From positions 43,848 through 107,847 of the forward strand of contig JACPNP010000018.1 of assembly GCA_016185365.1 (NCBI GenBank): 64,000 nt of DNA, given 5' to 3'. A program made the position numbers and the translations under genes. This DNA is from Terriglobales bacterium (GTDB lineage Bacteria; Acidobacteriota; Terriglobia; Terriglobales; Acidobacteriaceae). Shown here in pieces: positions 17,982-27,667 of the stretch (its first letter is position 1; every line of letters starts with the position of its first letter). The notes beneath the pieces are model-generated. The model worked only from the letters and a program-made list of their open reading frames with translations. It had not been told where the DNA came from and did not search any database.

Positions 17982-19259
17982 TCATTCATAGCGCAAAGCC
18001 TCCGCCGGCAGGACCTTCGCGGCCGAATACGAGGGATAGATGGTTGCCAGGAACGAGATGACCAGCGCCACGGCCGAGACCACAAGTCCATCGAGCAAGC
18101 GCGGCGCGAAGGGCACGTAGTCGATGGAGTAGACCTCGGCGGAAAGTGTGATCAATTTGTAATGTCCCCCGGCCCAGGCGCCCAGATAGCCCAGCCCGAG
18201 TCCCAGCAGGGTCCCCACCACCCCGATGAGCAGGCCCTGCGCGATGAAGATATTCCGCACCTGCGCTTGGCGCGCGCCCATCGACATCAGTACAGCGATG
18301 TCGCGAGTCTTTTCCATCACCATCATGATGAGTGAGATCAAAATATTCAGCGCGGCCACCATCACGATCAATCCGATGGTGATGAGCGTGACCACGCGTT
18401 CCAGCCGCAGCGCGCGGAACAGCGCCTGGTTCTGGTCCATCCAGCTGGTGGACTGGAAGCCGGGACCGGCCCTGGCCTCTAACTGGCGGCCGATCTCGCC
18501 GGCAAGGTATAGGTCATCGAGTTTGAATTCGAGCACACTGACCACGTCACCCAGGCCGAATAGCCGTTGCGCGTCGGAGAGCCGGGTGAAGGCCCAGGCG
18601 GTGTCGTAATCGTAGAAACCGCTTTGAAAGATTCCAACCACCTTGAACCGCACATACTTCGGCACTAGGCCGAACGGAGTCAACTCGCCTTGCGGGCTGG
18701 TGACCAGCACCACCGAGCCGACGGTGGCGCCCAACTCCTGGGCCAGGTCCTTGCCGAGTACGATCGGCGCCAGCGCCGGCGCGGGAGCATCGGATGAGGA
18801 GCCTTCGAGCGGTTGCAGCATGGTCTCCGCGGGAGCGCGCAGCGGATCAGCCGATCCGAAACGGATGGTGTTGAGCAAACCGCTCACACGGTCTTCCATC
18901 TCCGGGAGGACGCCTTTGAGCACCACACCCCGGGCCCGCGCGCCACGCGAGACCAAGACCTGTTCGTAGATCGCGGGCGCGGCCGCCAGCACATGGGGTC
19001 CGTGCTGCAGGGCCGCCAATCTCTCGCGCCAGTCTTTAATGCCGTTGTTCTCCACCTTGAGCAGGCTGACGTGGGGCGTGGAGCCGAGAAGCCGCTGTTG
19101 CAGGTCCTGGCGGAACCCGTTGTTGATGGCCAGGGCGATGATCAGGGAAGCCACGCCTGCCGCCACGCCAATGACCGAGATGCCGGTGATGACGCCGATG
19201 ACGGCTTGCCGCCGTTTCGCGCGGAGATACCGTGCGGCGATGAAGAGTTCGAAGCGCAC
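17982..19259 (-). CDS. lolE: Lipoprotein-releasing ABC permease, LolC/LolE family
   Basis: A 425-aa FtsX-type permease that would work with LolD. It starts at GTG 19259 ('RFELFIAARYLRAKRRQA'). The first membrane helix is at residues ~20-45, a large periplasmic MacB-like domain spans ~45-270, and three helices follow in the FtsX domain. The segment 'MVMEKTRDIAVLMSMGARQAQVRNIFIAQG' is the typical ATPase-coupling loop. The start lies inside a perfect 72-bp tandem duplication that repeats this junction. Confidence 0.92.
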   Translation of the reverse strand: MRFELFIAARYLRAKRRQAVIGVITGISVIGVAAGVASLIIALAINNGFRQDLQQRLLGSTPHVSLLKVENNGIKDWRERLAALQHGPHVLAAAPAIYEQVLVSRGARARGVVLKGVLPEMEDRVSGLLNTIRFGSADPLRAPAETMLQPLEGSSSDAPAPALAPIVLGKDLAQELGATVGSVVLVTSPQGELTPFGLVPKYVRFKVVGIFQSGFYDYDTAWAFTRLSDAQRLFGLGDVVSVLEFKLDDLYLAGEIGRQLEARAGPGFQSTSWMDQNQALFRALRLERVVTLITIGLIVMVAALNILISLIMMVMEKTRDIAVLMSMGARQAQVRNIFIAQGLLIGVVGTLLGLGLGYLGAWAGGHYKLITLSAEVYSIDYVPFAPRLLDGLVVSAVALVISFLATIYPSYSAAKVLPAEALRYE

Positions 19260-19399
19260 CGCTAGCAGGATAAATCAGAAGCGGGGAAAGATGGCCGGAA
19301 CAGTATGCTGATATTCACGGTAGGCGTGCACCGCTAGCAGGATAAATCAGAAGCGGGGAAAGATGGCCGGAACAGTATGCTGATATTCACGGTAGGCGT
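19256..19399. repeat. Perfect 72-bp tandem duplication
   Basis: Bases 19256-19327 and 19328-19399 are identical, starting GCACCGCTAGCAGG. The unit spans the last codons and stop of the ICMT-like gene plus the sequence just upstream of, and including, the lolE GTG. The duplicate therefore leaves a spare tail of the upstream gene in the spacer. Perfect identity suggests a recent slippage event. Confidence 0.95.
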
Positions 19400-19922
19400 C
19401 GCCGAATCTCTGGACCAACTCTTTTTCCTCAAAATGGACCATGAGTGCGCCTGTGATGATGCCAAAGGACCAGAGCGCGTAGTGGGCGAGTGTTCCGCCG
19501 GCCGCGGTCCATGCGGTCATCATCAAGAAATGTCCTGAATAAATAGGATGGCGCACCTTCTGGCGCAAGCCGGTGGTGACCAGCACCTGAGGATGCTCCT
19601 CCGGTCTGACTTCCGCCTGGCCGATGAGTTGCGCGCGCGTGAATCCGGGACGCGTCTGCCGATAGATGTAGAGACCGGGAATCGCCATCACCAAAGCTGC
19701 CAGCGACGACCAAGGCGTGGCATACACCAGCCGATCGAGCAAGGGCCACGTAGCCAGCGCCGCAAGGACCACGGAGCCCAGCCAGATCGATCCGAGCATC
19801 GGCATCACCGCGCCCTTGCGTCCCCGCCAAAAACCGGGAAACGGATGGATCACCAGCCAGTAGACGGGAATGGTCGCGTACACCGCGACGAACAGCCATG
19901 AAACGCCCCGCAGGATGTTCAC
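19347..19922 (-). CDS. ICMT/NnrU-like integral membrane methyltransferase
   Basis: A 191-aa membrane protein with about five hydrophobic segments. The C-terminal signature 'TTGLRQKVRHPIYSGHF' and 'EEKELVQRFGDAYREYQ' matches the isoprenylcysteine carboxyl methyltransferase and phospholipid methyltransferase group, which binds S-adenosylmethionine at the membrane. The substrate is unknown. It starts at GTG 19922. Its final codons are duplicated in the 72-bp tandem repeat. It lies 6 bp after the propeller-protein stop, so an operon is likely. Confidence 0.82.
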   Translation of the reverse strand: MNILRGVSWLFVAVYATIPVYWLVIHPFPGFWRGRKGAVMPMLGSIWLGSVVLAALATWPLLDRLVYATPWSSLAALVMAIPGLYIYRQTRPGFTRAQLIGQAEVRPEEHPQVLVTTGLRQKVRHPIYSGHFLMMTAWTAAGGTLAHYALWSFGIITGALMVHFEEKELVQRFGDAYREYQHTVPAIFPRF

Positions 19923-19928
19923 GGCCCT

Positions 19929-22178
19929 CTATTTCACCACCACTTTGGCAGTGCCCACATTGTCGAAACGGTCAAGCACGCGGACCACGATGGTGTGCTC
20001 GGTACTGAGTTCCGCATCGCCACCCGTTGGCGGGGCAGGGGGCAGGGGAGCGGTGAAGTCGTAATCTTCGGCCGGATGGTCGGAGATCTGGCCGACCGGC
20101 TCGACGAATTGCCACTCGCCGGCGTCGATCGAGTATTCCGCGCGCTGGATGCTGGAGAACGAATCGGACGCTGTGAAACGGATGCGCAGCTTGCCACCCT
20201 CGATCCGTGCGGCGAGGCCGTCGACCCGGGGCGCCGTGGTGTCGACCTCGAAGCGCGCGCTCTCGCGGGAATTACTCAGCGCATCCTCAAGCGTGTGCGA
20301 AGGCGCATCCGAGGCGATGATCTTGATGACATAGCCGCCGTCAGGCAGGAGCCCGGCGTCGAACGAGTAGAGGCGTTCAGCGAGCTTGTCGCGCAACAGC
20401 TTCCAGCGGGTCTCATCGTCGCCGCGGTAATAGAGCGCATAGAGCAGGTCATCCTCGTTGTCATCATGCGCGGCCCAGCGCACGGTGACGGACCCACGGT
20501 CTTTCTGCGCGGCCACCGGCGCCTCAAAACGCTGGGGCTGCGGCTGTGGCTGGCCGCTGGTGAGGTTGATGCTCACGGTCTCCAGCGGGGGACGCGGCAC
20601 GTTGGCCGGGTTCACGCGCGCGCCGGTCTGCACCACGACCTCGTCCACCACCGGCGCCACATTCTTCGAGCGATAGAAGATGCGGAGGCTGTCCACGCTC
20701 GGGACGGAGGCTGACTTGACCTCCGGCCGCAGGACGACCTTCCATTGCAGGAAACGCGAGGCGGGTGCATCCACCACGGATTGTTTCGCCAGATCGACCT
20801 TTTTCCAGGGGCCCCAATTGCGGTCCGGGTTGTCGACGTTGCCGCTGCGCGCGAACAGTTCCACATTTCCGGCGCTGCGCAGCTCTACCCGGCCCCAGCG
20901 AGAAAATACACGGGCGTCAAACACGTCGCTTTCGAACGAGCCTTCATTCTCGGGTATGGCCGCGATACGGAACACTTTGCCCAGATTGCTGGTTGCGGCA
21001 TAAAGCCCGCGATTGGGAGCGGGCGCAAAGGCCGTGACCTGCGCCGCGCTGGCCTTGACCAGATCGGTGAAATCGCCGTTCCGTGCGATGGACACCACAC
21101 GTCCCTTGTTCCCCATGCCGGCGATCAGCCGCCCACCGGCATCGAAGGCCAGCGCGTACACGATGTCATCCTTGGAAGTCCACAAACGACGGGGCGCACC
21201 GTCCGCGGAGATCACATAGATATCCGATCCGCCGGTCGCCGAGAACGGGACCATCATGATCGGTTGCGCCGGCTGTATGCCCACCGCCGAGGTCATTGCG
21301 GGTTGGGGGAATTGTTGCATCGGTTGCGGCATCGAGGTTGCGCCGGTGCGCTTCTCGCCCACACCGGCCGCGAACACATTGCCGACATCATCCACGGCCA
21401 GCGCAGTGATCTCCTTCTTGGGCGCGCTATAGAGCACAAATCCCTCACCGTTCACGGAGATCCGGTAGACCAAGCCACTGCCATCCGAGCCGGCGTAGAG
21501 ATTTCCCTTGCTGTCGAATGCCAGTGTGCGTACGTGAGTCTCATCGCTCTTGAAGAAGACGGCTCCCTCGCCGCTCCGGGTCACGCGGAAGATCTCGCCC
21601 TTGTCCCCGGTGGCGACATAAAGATTGCCCGCGGCGTCGAACGTCATCGCCCAGATGTACTTGGTGCCGGGCTCGTAATAGACCGTGGCCGTGTAATTCG
21701 AGTCGGTGGGAACGTCCTGCGCGCTTTGCGCGGCCTCGGAGTCTTTCTTTGGGTCCGCGGGCTTCATCGTCACATTTCCTGTGCGTTCGATGCGATACAC
21801 CTTGCCATCGGGAGAGGTCGCGGCATAGACCACGCCGCCGCGAATGGCCAGCGACTGGACCTGAAGCTCCTTCGGCTCGAAGATCACCGTGGCGTTGCCA
21901 TCCGGCGTGATCTTGTAGATCCGCGCGGGAGCTCCGGTGCCGAGATAGACATTGCCATCGGCATCCGACACCGCCGCCCAGACGAACGTGGAAGGCGACG
22001 CGAAGATCTGTGTGAAGGCCGGCGCAAGTTCCAGAGTGCCATCACTGCGCAGGGCCACGCCTTTGGCCGTGCCCCGGGAAAATTCATCGTAGCGGCTCTG
22101 GGACCACGTGCTGGTGCCTTCCGCCGATACAAGAGATGTAAGCAGCAACAGGACAGCCATCGTTCGAAGAGTCTTCAT
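19929..22178 (-). CDS. Exported beta-propeller protein
   Basis: A 749-aa protein with a signal peptide (MKTLRTMAVLLLLTSLVSAE). Residues ~50-420 contain repeated blade-like segments ('VWAAVSDADGNVYLGTG', 'NLYVATGDKGEIFRV', 'NLYAGSDGSGLVYRI', 'GNVFAAGVGEKRTG'), typical of a seven-bladed NHL/two-component-regulator propeller. The C-terminal half has Ig/fibronectin-like beta segments ('APRVDGLAARIEGGKLRIR'). No catalytic motif is visible. The long plus-strand ORFs over it are shadows. It may bind extracellular polymers or partner proteins. Confidence 0.75.
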   Translation of the reverse strand: MKTLRTMAVLLLLTSLVSAEGTSTWSQSRYDEFSRGTAKGVALRSDGTLELAPAFTQIFASPSTFVWAAVSDADGNVYLGTGAPARIYKITPDGNATVIFEPKELQVQSLAIRGGVVYAATSPDGKVYRIERTGNVTMKPADPKKDSEAAQSAQDVPTDSNYTATVYYEPGTKYIWAMTFDAAGNLYVATGDKGEIFRVTRSGEGAVFFKSDETHVRTLAFDSKGNLYAGSDGSGLVYRISVNGEGFVLYSAPKKEITALAVDDVGNVFAAGVGEKRTGATSMPQPMQQFPQPAMTSAVGIQPAQPIMMVPFSATGGSDIYVISADGAPRRLWTSKDDIVYALAFDAGGRLIAGMGNKGRVVSIARNGDFTDLVKASAAQVTAFAPAPNRGLYAATSNLGKVFRIAAIPENEGSFESDVFDARVFSRWGRVELRSAGNVELFARSGNVDNPDRNWGPWKKVDLAKQSVVDAPASRFLQWKVVLRPEVKSASVPSVDSLRIFYRSKNVAPVVDEVVVQTGARVNPANVPRPPLETVSINLTSGQPQPQPQRFEAPVAAQKDRGSVTVRWAAHDDNEDDLLYALYYRGDDETRWKLLRDKLAERLYSFDAGLLPDGGYVIKIIASDAPSHTLEDALSNSRESARFEVDTTAPRVDGLAARIEGGKLRIRFTASDSFSSIQRAEYSIDAGEWQFVEPVGQISDHPAEDYDFTAPLPPAPPTGGDAELSTEHTIVVRVLDRFDNVGTAKVVVK

Positions 22179-22222
22179 TCTTTAGTTCGCCTAGTGGACT
22201 GGGATTGTTGGAGTGGAGCGTC

Positions 22223-23737
22223 TCATTTGATGGTGATGGTGATGACTTGCGCGCCGGAGACCACGAAATCCAGGGCCACGCTCGACTCCTGCACCGCGGA
22301 CTCATTCAACACCACCATGTCCTGCGTTCCGCGCAGGCCGTCCATCACGTTCATCACGGAAAGCGGCAGCGTGGGCAACACTTTGTCTTCGACCAGGGCT
22401 TGCGGGTTCTGGTCGAGAAGCGAGACGTACAGCCGGCTGTTGGTGCGGTCTTTATTGAGTGCGGCGATGGTGGCGGCCAGATCGAGCTTGCGGTTCAGGG
22501 CCGGCGCCTTGCGCACGCGGTCGAGCGTGTCGCCGTCGCTCACCAGGATGCGAAGTGTTCCTCGCGCCGCGGACATCGGGATGCGCACCGGGATGCGGCG
22601 CACCACACGCTCGCCGCGGTACGGCCGGAGCACGGCTTCAATGGTCACCAGATCACCGGGCCGGGCCTCGACCACGCTGGTGCGCGCCAGCTCCAGGTTG
22701 GCCACGCGCCGGTCCTGGATCTGCTCGAAATTCATCTCCACGCCGTCGATCTGCGGCTCCTGATAAAGGTTGTTATAGATGCGGCTGAATTTTTCTCCGA
22801 TGCCGAGCGCCGCCAGGAAAGGCGTCGGGATGGCGTCCGCCGAGGCATACATATTCTGCATGGTCACTTTGGGGAAGCCCTTCACCGTGATCGCACCATT
22901 CAGGCGATAGCTCACATTCTCGCCATGTTCGTTCAGGGATTGCAGCGCGTTGAACACGGTGATCATCATCACCAGCGGCGTCAGGCGCGGGCTATTGAGC
23001 ATCTCGTAATGGAATTGCCGGTCTTTGGCGCCGCCACGGAAGTTGACCGTGCCGACCGACGAGCCCGGCTCGATGGGCTCGGGCTGCTTGGCGTCACTGG
23101 TTGTGCCGATGCCCATCACCGGCAGGAGTCCGGCGGACGCGATCTGCGGACCGAAACGGCGCAGAGTCTCTTCTGAGAACCCGTTGAAAACCAGTGGCGC
23201 GCCGATCGGAGTCAAGGTGCGGGCATAGCTTTCAAACGCGGGCGGCGCAGTGCCGGCGCCGCTCATCGAATCTTTGGCGTTGGTGTCATTCCGGTCGGCG
23301 GCGGTGATCGCCGGCAGAGTTCGGTCCAGTTCGTTGATCTCCAGCATCTGTTCGATCGGCGTCACCCCGGCGATCGGTTCCTTGGTGAACACCCCGATGC
23401 GATACGACAATGCCCCAAGCAGCTTACCGTCCACATACACCGGACTGCCACTCATCCCCGCGACAACGCCGGTGTAATCGGGTTTCTCTCCCTGTAGCCG
23501 GATCAGGATCAGGTCGTTCTTCGGGCCGAGCGCGTTGCGCAGTATCCCGAGGACTTCAAGAGCCATCGGCTCCGGCTTGGTGCCTTGGAACACCGTATAG
23601 GCCACGCCCTGCATGCCGGGCCGGACCTGGCTCAAAGGCAGGATCTCCGTCCTGGAAGGCGCGCCCTGGGCGAAGGACTGGAACGAAAATAGGAAAATGA
23701 GGAACGAGATGGAACGAACCGCGCGATCGAATCGCAT
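22223..23737 (-). CDS. Exported SpoIVB (S55)-type serine peptidase domain protein
   Basis: A 504-aa protein with a signal peptide (ISFLIFLFSFQSFAQG). The N-terminal domain has 'VRPGMQGVAYTVFQGTKPE' and 'VAGMSGSPVYVDGKLLGAL', the GMSGSP nucleophile motif of S55 peptidases. The C-terminal ~250 residues ('GDLVTIEAVLRPYRGERVV') form beta-rich modules without a known active site. S55 proteins of this architecture are frequent in acidobacteria; their function is not established. It lies 44 bp before the propeller gene and may be co-transcribed with it. Confidence 0.88.
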   Translation of the reverse strand: MRFDRAVRSISFLIFLFSFQSFAQGAPSRTEILPLSQVRPGMQGVAYTVFQGTKPEPMALEVLGILRNALGPKNDLILIRLQGEKPDYTGVVAGMSGSPVYVDGKLLGALSYRIGVFTKEPIAGVTPIEQMLEINELDRTLPAITAADRNDTNAKDSMSGAGTAPPAFESYARTLTPIGAPLVFNGFSEETLRRFGPQIASAGLLPVMGIGTTSDAKQPEPIEPGSSVGTVNFRGGAKDRQFHYEMLNSPRLTPLVMMITVFNALQSLNEHGENVSYRLNGAITVKGFPKVTMQNMYASADAIPTPFLAALGIGEKFSRIYNNLYQEPQIDGVEMNFEQIQDRRVANLELARTSVVEARPGDLVTIEAVLRPYRGERVVRRIPVRIPMSAARGTLRILVSDGDTLDRVRKAPALNRKLDLAATIAALNKDRTNSRLYVSLLDQNPQALVEDKVLPTLPLSVMNVMDGLRGTQDMVVLNESAVQESSVALDFVVSGAQVITITIK

Positions 23738-23912
23738 AGACCCCTGCTCCCTGACGATGCCGGGGGAGGATGGCAGACAGCCGTTTCCGGACCTGGAACC
23801 GGATTAGACGCCGGGCGATGCCCCGGCGTTATCCTGGCCGCAAAAATCGCACTAAACGGCCACTTCTCGCATCTATAGTAGCATAAGGAAAATACTCATT
23901 CAGGCGGTCCTC

Positions 23913-25097
23913 ATGCGGTCTCTTGCTCGTTATCCCCGGTTTTTGTCCCTGGTTTTGATCGCGATCGCCATGCTCGGCGGCGCGCCCCAAGTCGTGGCGC
24001 AGAGCCAGCCGCCCGATACCCCTGCCGCGGGTGGGCCGCAGGGCCAGAGCGGCCCCATCATCCTCCCCAAGAAGAAGACGGAAGAGGAAAAGCCGGCGCC
24101 GAAGCCGGAGAAGATCAAGAATCCGGAAGGGCTGGGAGACTTTTCCATCCGCACCACCACCAACCTGGTGACCGTGGACGCCAATGTGATCACCAAGGAC
24201 GGCCAGTTCATTCCCGGGCTGAAGAAAGAGAATTTCAAGATCACCGAAGACGGCGTGCCGCAGTCCGTCCAGAAGCTGGAACAGGGGGAAGCGCCGATCA
24301 CCGCCGTCATGCTGCTGGAATTCGCGCAACCGAATCCGGGCGTGAACCGACAGGGCATCGGCGGCATCGGAGGACCACGTACGTATAGCTTCATTTATGA
24401 CATGCTGAACGCATCTTACATTTTTGCTTCGCAGTTGAAGCGCGAAGACTGGGTGGCCGTCGTCAGTTACGACATCAAGCCCACCATGCTGCAGGACTTC
24501 ACCCAGGACAAGCGCCAGGTGCGATCCGCCCTCAGCCGGTTGCGCCAACCTGCATTCTGGGAGACCAACATGTTTGACGCGCTCTATGACACCCTTGACC
24601 GGTTGGAAGGGATCGAAGGGCGAAAATATGTGGTGTTGATCTGTAGCGGCATCGACACGTTCAGCAAACTTACCTTGAGCAAGATCCTGGACAAAGTGAA
24701 GGCCACGCGCGATATCACCATCTATGCCGTGGGGACCGGAGGCGCGTTTCGCGCGCAATATGACCAATACTTTGGCCCGATCCAGTCCCTGGACCTCCTG
24801 CAGGCCGACAACCAATTGAAGACGTTTGCCGGCATGACCGGAGGGCGGGCCTACTTCCCGCGATTCGTGGGCGAGATGCCGGACGTGTTCCGGGAGATCG
24901 CGCAGTCCATCCGCAACCAGTATCTGATCACGTACAGTCCCACGAACAAGGCGCAGGACGGCAGCTATCGCAAGATCAAGGTGGAACTACAGGGTGAGAA
25001 CGGCGGACCGCTGCTGGTCCAGGACCAGAAGGGCAAGAAACTGAAGTATCAGGTGATCCACCGCGACGGCTATCGCGCCAAGCCGGTGGTGCAGTAA
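23913..25097 (+). CDS. Exported VWFA-related domain protein (acidobacterial type)
   Basis: A 394-aa secreted protein with a signal peptide ('FLSLVLIAIAMLGGAPQVVAQ') and a Pro/Lys-rich linker. Residues ~80-125 carry the acidobacterial VWFA lead-in 'LVTVDANVITKDGQFIPGL' and 'FKITEDGVPQSVQKLEQ'. The von Willebrand fold follows. The MIDAS position reads 'MLLEFAQ' rather than DxSxS, so metal-dependent adhesion is doubtful. It is transcribed away from the S55 gene across a 175-bp gap. The role is unknown. Confidence 0.85.
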   Translation: MRSLARYPRFLSLVLIAIAMLGGAPQVVAQSQPPDTPAAGGPQGQSGPIILPKKKTEEEKPAPKPEKIKNPEGLGDFSIRTTTNLVTVDANVITKDGQFIPGLKKENFKITEDGVPQSVQKLEQGEAPITAVMLLEFAQPNPGVNRQGIGGIGGPRTYSFIYDMLNASYIFASQLKREDWVAVVSYDIKPTMLQDFTQDKRQVRSALSRLRQPAFWETNMFDALYDTLDRLEGIEGRKYVVLICSGIDTFSKLTLSKILDKVKATRDITIYAVGTGGAFRAQYDQYFGPIQSLDLLQADNQLKTFAGMTGGRAYFPRFVGEMPDVFREIAQSIRNQYLITYSPTNKAQDGSYRKIKVELQGENGGPLLVQDQKGKKLKYQVIHRDGYRAKPVVQ

Positions 25098-25151
25098 CAA
25101 GTCCCGGTCACATCCGCTACGGAGTGGGCATACTCTTTGCCGTCCCAACCA

Positions 25152-25661
25152 ATGTCGCTGTGGCCACTGCTTCGAGCGGCGTTTTTTGCCAGCACCTTCA
25201 TGGCGTTCACCCTGTACTGGCTGCCGCATCAGATCGTGCGCAACGCGGGCCGCACGCTGGAGTTCTCCTACTCCGATCCTGTCCAGACCGCCGGACTGGC
25301 GCTGCTTTCGGCCGGGCTCGCCATTGGGACCGCGTGCGCTTTCGAGTTTGCCTGGACGGGTCAGGGCACGCCTGCGCCCTTCGATCCGCCGCGATTCTTG
25401 GTCACGAACCGCTTGTATGTGTACGTCCGCAATCCCATGTACATCGGAGCGTTGATGGTCCTGTTCGGCCAGGTGTTGATCTACCGGCCATTCATTCCCG
25501 GACTGCTTTGGTATGCGCTGGGTTTTTGGGCGGTAGTCCACTTTCTAGTGCTGCTGTATGAGGAGCCGACTCTGCGAAAAAAATTCGGCAAGGATTACGA
25601 AGAGTATTGCCTGCAGGTGCCGCGGTGGATACCGCGTCTGAAGAGAATCTCCGCCGGCTAG
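25152..25661 (+). CDS. ICMT/NnrU-like membrane methyltransferase
   Basis: A second small membrane methyltransferase of the type seen at 19347. I use ATG 25152 (MSLWPLLRAAFF). Four or five hydrophobic helices are present. The SAM-binding end has 'RLYVYVRNPMYIGALMVL' and 'YEEPTLRKKFGKDYEEYCLQV', which match the RNPMY...EE...Y pattern of the family. The two copies are not close in sequence. The substrate is unknown. Confidence 0.82.
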   Translation: MSLWPLLRAAFFASTFMAFTLYWLPHQIVRNAGRTLEFSYSDPVQTAGLALLSAGLAIGTACAFEFAWTGQGTPAPFDPPRFLVTNRLYVYVRNPMYIGALMVLFGQVLIYRPFIPGLLWYALGFWAVVHFLVLLYEEPTLRKKFGKDYEEYCLQVPRWIPRLKRISAG

Positions 25662-26389
25662 ACGCCCTTGAACAGGGTGTCCAGCACGAACAACAGCGCT
25701 ACACCCACAAACACCAGAAGCGGCATCTTCACGCCGTGTTCCTTGTTCACTTCGGGAAGCAAGTCGGTGGCGGCCACATAGAGCGTGACCCCGGCCGAAA
25801 GTGGCAGTCCCACATTCACGTATTGCTGCAGCAGGCCCATGGTGAGCACGCCGGCAAGGGTCGCCGCTCCGAGCAATGCAGAGGCCGTGAAGGCCACGCG
25901 ACGGCTGGCGCCGCTGGCCAGCATCACGCTGGCGACGGTGAATCCTTCCGGCATCTTGTGCAGAAACACCGCCAGGAACACCACCCAGCCCAGCCAGTTC
26001 GAGACCAGGAATCCGCTGGCGATGGCGATCCCGTCAAAGAACGTGTGGATCAGCAATCCGAAGAGCACGCGGTAACTGGTGTGCGCGTGGAGGAATTGGT
26101 CGGCGTGCGTCTCCTAGCCAAAATGGAAGTGTGAGGTCACGATATGTTCGGAGAAATGGACCAGCAAATACCCGGCAAGGATATAGAGCGGCGTGCGCTC
26201 GCCTGCCAGGCGGGCGCTCTCCGGGATCATCTCCAGGATGGCCGCGGCCAGCATGAACCCGGAGCCCAGCGCGATGAAATATTTGAGATAGCTGCGGTCC
26301 CAGTGTTTCTGCACGATAAGGAATCCGCCGAAGCCATTGGCCGCGGCGGCGGTAAGACCGAGCAATACGCTGAGCAGGATGGGATTCAT
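25658..26389 (-). pseudogene. ZIP-family metal transporter interrupted by one in-frame amber codon
   Basis: The ORF track splits one gene into 98-aa and 136-aa pieces. Both pieces are in the same frame, separated by TAG at 26114-26116. Read through, the protein is about 243 aa: 'NGFGGFLIVQKHWDR', 'ALGSGFMLAAAILEMIPE', a His-rich loop 'HIVTSHFHFG-stop-ETHADQFLHAHTSY', and then 'FGLLIHTFFDGIAIASG' and 'FLAVFLHKMPEGFTVASV'. The last two are the HxxxDG and HxxPEG metal-transport motifs of ZIP proteins. The most likely change is GAG to TAG in the loop. The gene may be recently disabled, read through at low level, or affected by a base error. Confidence 0.85.
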
Positions 26390-26461
26390 CAGGCTAGGCA
26401 AGCATAACAAATGGCACAGCTAGGGACGGCCTTGCCACTTGATACAGATGCAGGGACAGCC

Positions 26462-27481
26462 CTACCGGTCGCCGCCGATGATGTCTCCCAACCCGCCGAG
26501 GATCGAGCCTTCGCCCACGCGAGAACCGCCGGCGCGCGGCGCGGACGCGATGATGCGGTCGGCCAGCCGGCTGAATGGCAAAGATTGCAGCCAGACGCGG
26601 CCGGGGCCGGTGAGCGTGGCAAAGAACAGTCCCTCGCCACCGAATAACGTGTTCTTGAAGCCGCCGACAAACTGGATGTCATAGCTCACCGTGGGCTGGA
26701 AGGCGACCAGGCATCCGGTGTCCACTTTCAGGTGTTCACCCGGGCCGAGCGACTTCTCCACGATGGTGCCGCCGGCGTGAACGAACGCCAGGCCGTCTCC
26801 CATGAGGCTTTGCAGGATGAAGCCCTCCCCGCCGAACAGGCCCACACCGATCTTGCGCGTGAACTCGATGCCGATCTGCGTGCCCTTGGCGGCGCAGAGG
26901 AAGCTTTGCTTCTGGCAGATCATCTTGCCGCCCATCTGGGCCAGGTCCAGCGGCACGATCTTGCCGGGATAGGGCGCCGCGAACGCGACTTTCTCGCGGC
27001 GCGCCCCGCGCGCGGTGAAGGTGGTCATGAACAGGCTTTCGCCGGTGATCACGCGCTTGCCCGCGGCAAAGACCTTGTCCATGAAACCGCCGGACGCGCC
27101 GCTGGCATCGCCGAACTCGGTGGTCATCTCGATACCCTGGGTCATGAACATCATGGATCCGGCCTCGGCCACCACCGTCTCATTCGGGTCGAGCGTGATC
27201 TCCACGAACTGCAGGTCGTCGCCGAAGATCTCGAAATCCACCTCGTGACTGGTGCGGCGCATGCTGCCCGCCACCGGTACCGGCGGAGGCATGGCCCCAT
27301 CACTGGTGTGAAGGAAGGAGTGGAACTCGGGCACCAGTTCGAGCGGCGTCCATCCGGACATGCCGCGGGTGAAGCACAGCGTGGCGCCGTTCACTTTGCC
27401 GTCGCGGATCATCTGCACGACTTGCTCTGAAGGGAAGGGACCGGCTTGTTGTCCGTTGAGGGCGAGGTAGTAGTAGTTCAT
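26462..27481 (-). CDS. TIGR00266/AIM24-like protein with N-terminal GYF_2 domain
   Basis: A 339-aa protein starting at ATG 27481, preceded by GAAGGAG. Residues 1-50 ('[20 protein letters not shown]', 'GWTPLEL') form a GYF_2-type domain. The remainder is an AIM24-like beta sandwich ('[20 protein letters not shown]', '[19 protein letters not shown]', '[19 protein letters not shown]'). No transmembrane helix is present. The family has no firm bacterial function. Confidence 0.88.
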   Translation of the reverse strand: MNYYYLALNGQQAGPFPSEQVVQMIRDGKVNGATLCFTRGMSGWTPLELVPEFHSFLHTSDGAMPPPVPVAGSMRRTSHEVDFEIFGDDLQFVEITLDPNETVVAEAGSMMFMTQGIEMTTEFGDASGASGGFMDKVFAAGKRVITGESLFMTTFTARGARREKVAFAAPYPGKIVPLDLAQMGGKMICQKQSFLCAAKGTQIGIEFTRKIGVGLFGGEGFILQSLMGDGLAFVHAGGTIVEKSLGPGEHLKVDTGCLVAFQPTVSYDIQFVGGFKNTLFGGEGLFFATLTGPGRVWLQSLPFSRLADRIIASAPRAGGSRVGEGSILGGLGDIIGGDR

Positions 27482-27667
27482 CTTTGCTCCTTCGATACTG
27501 TTTACAACTCTTGGCGGCCAACGCTCGACCGCGCGTTCCTGCGTTTCGTGAAGCAAGGAATAAATTACGATGTTCGTGGCACAAATGTTTCAATGGACCT
27601 AGCGCCGATTATCGCAATCCGCAAAGCCTCGTGGCTCGATGCTCAAGGCTCAGTGCTCGGGGCTGCC

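Noticed and set aside
19256-19399. 72-bp repeat as an IS target duplication
   Set aside because: The copies are directly adjacent with no element between them, and 72 bp is far too long for a target site.
20745-22763. 672-aa plus-strand ORF
   Set aside because: It lies antisense to the propeller and S55 genes, has Arg/His-rich low-quality sequence and no domain. Long antisense frames are expected at this G+C.
26114-26116. TAG read as pyrrolysine or another amino acid
   Set aside because: No pylT/pylS is present here, the position is a variable loop, and other genes in the window use TAG as a normal stop (for example the GrdB-like gene itself).
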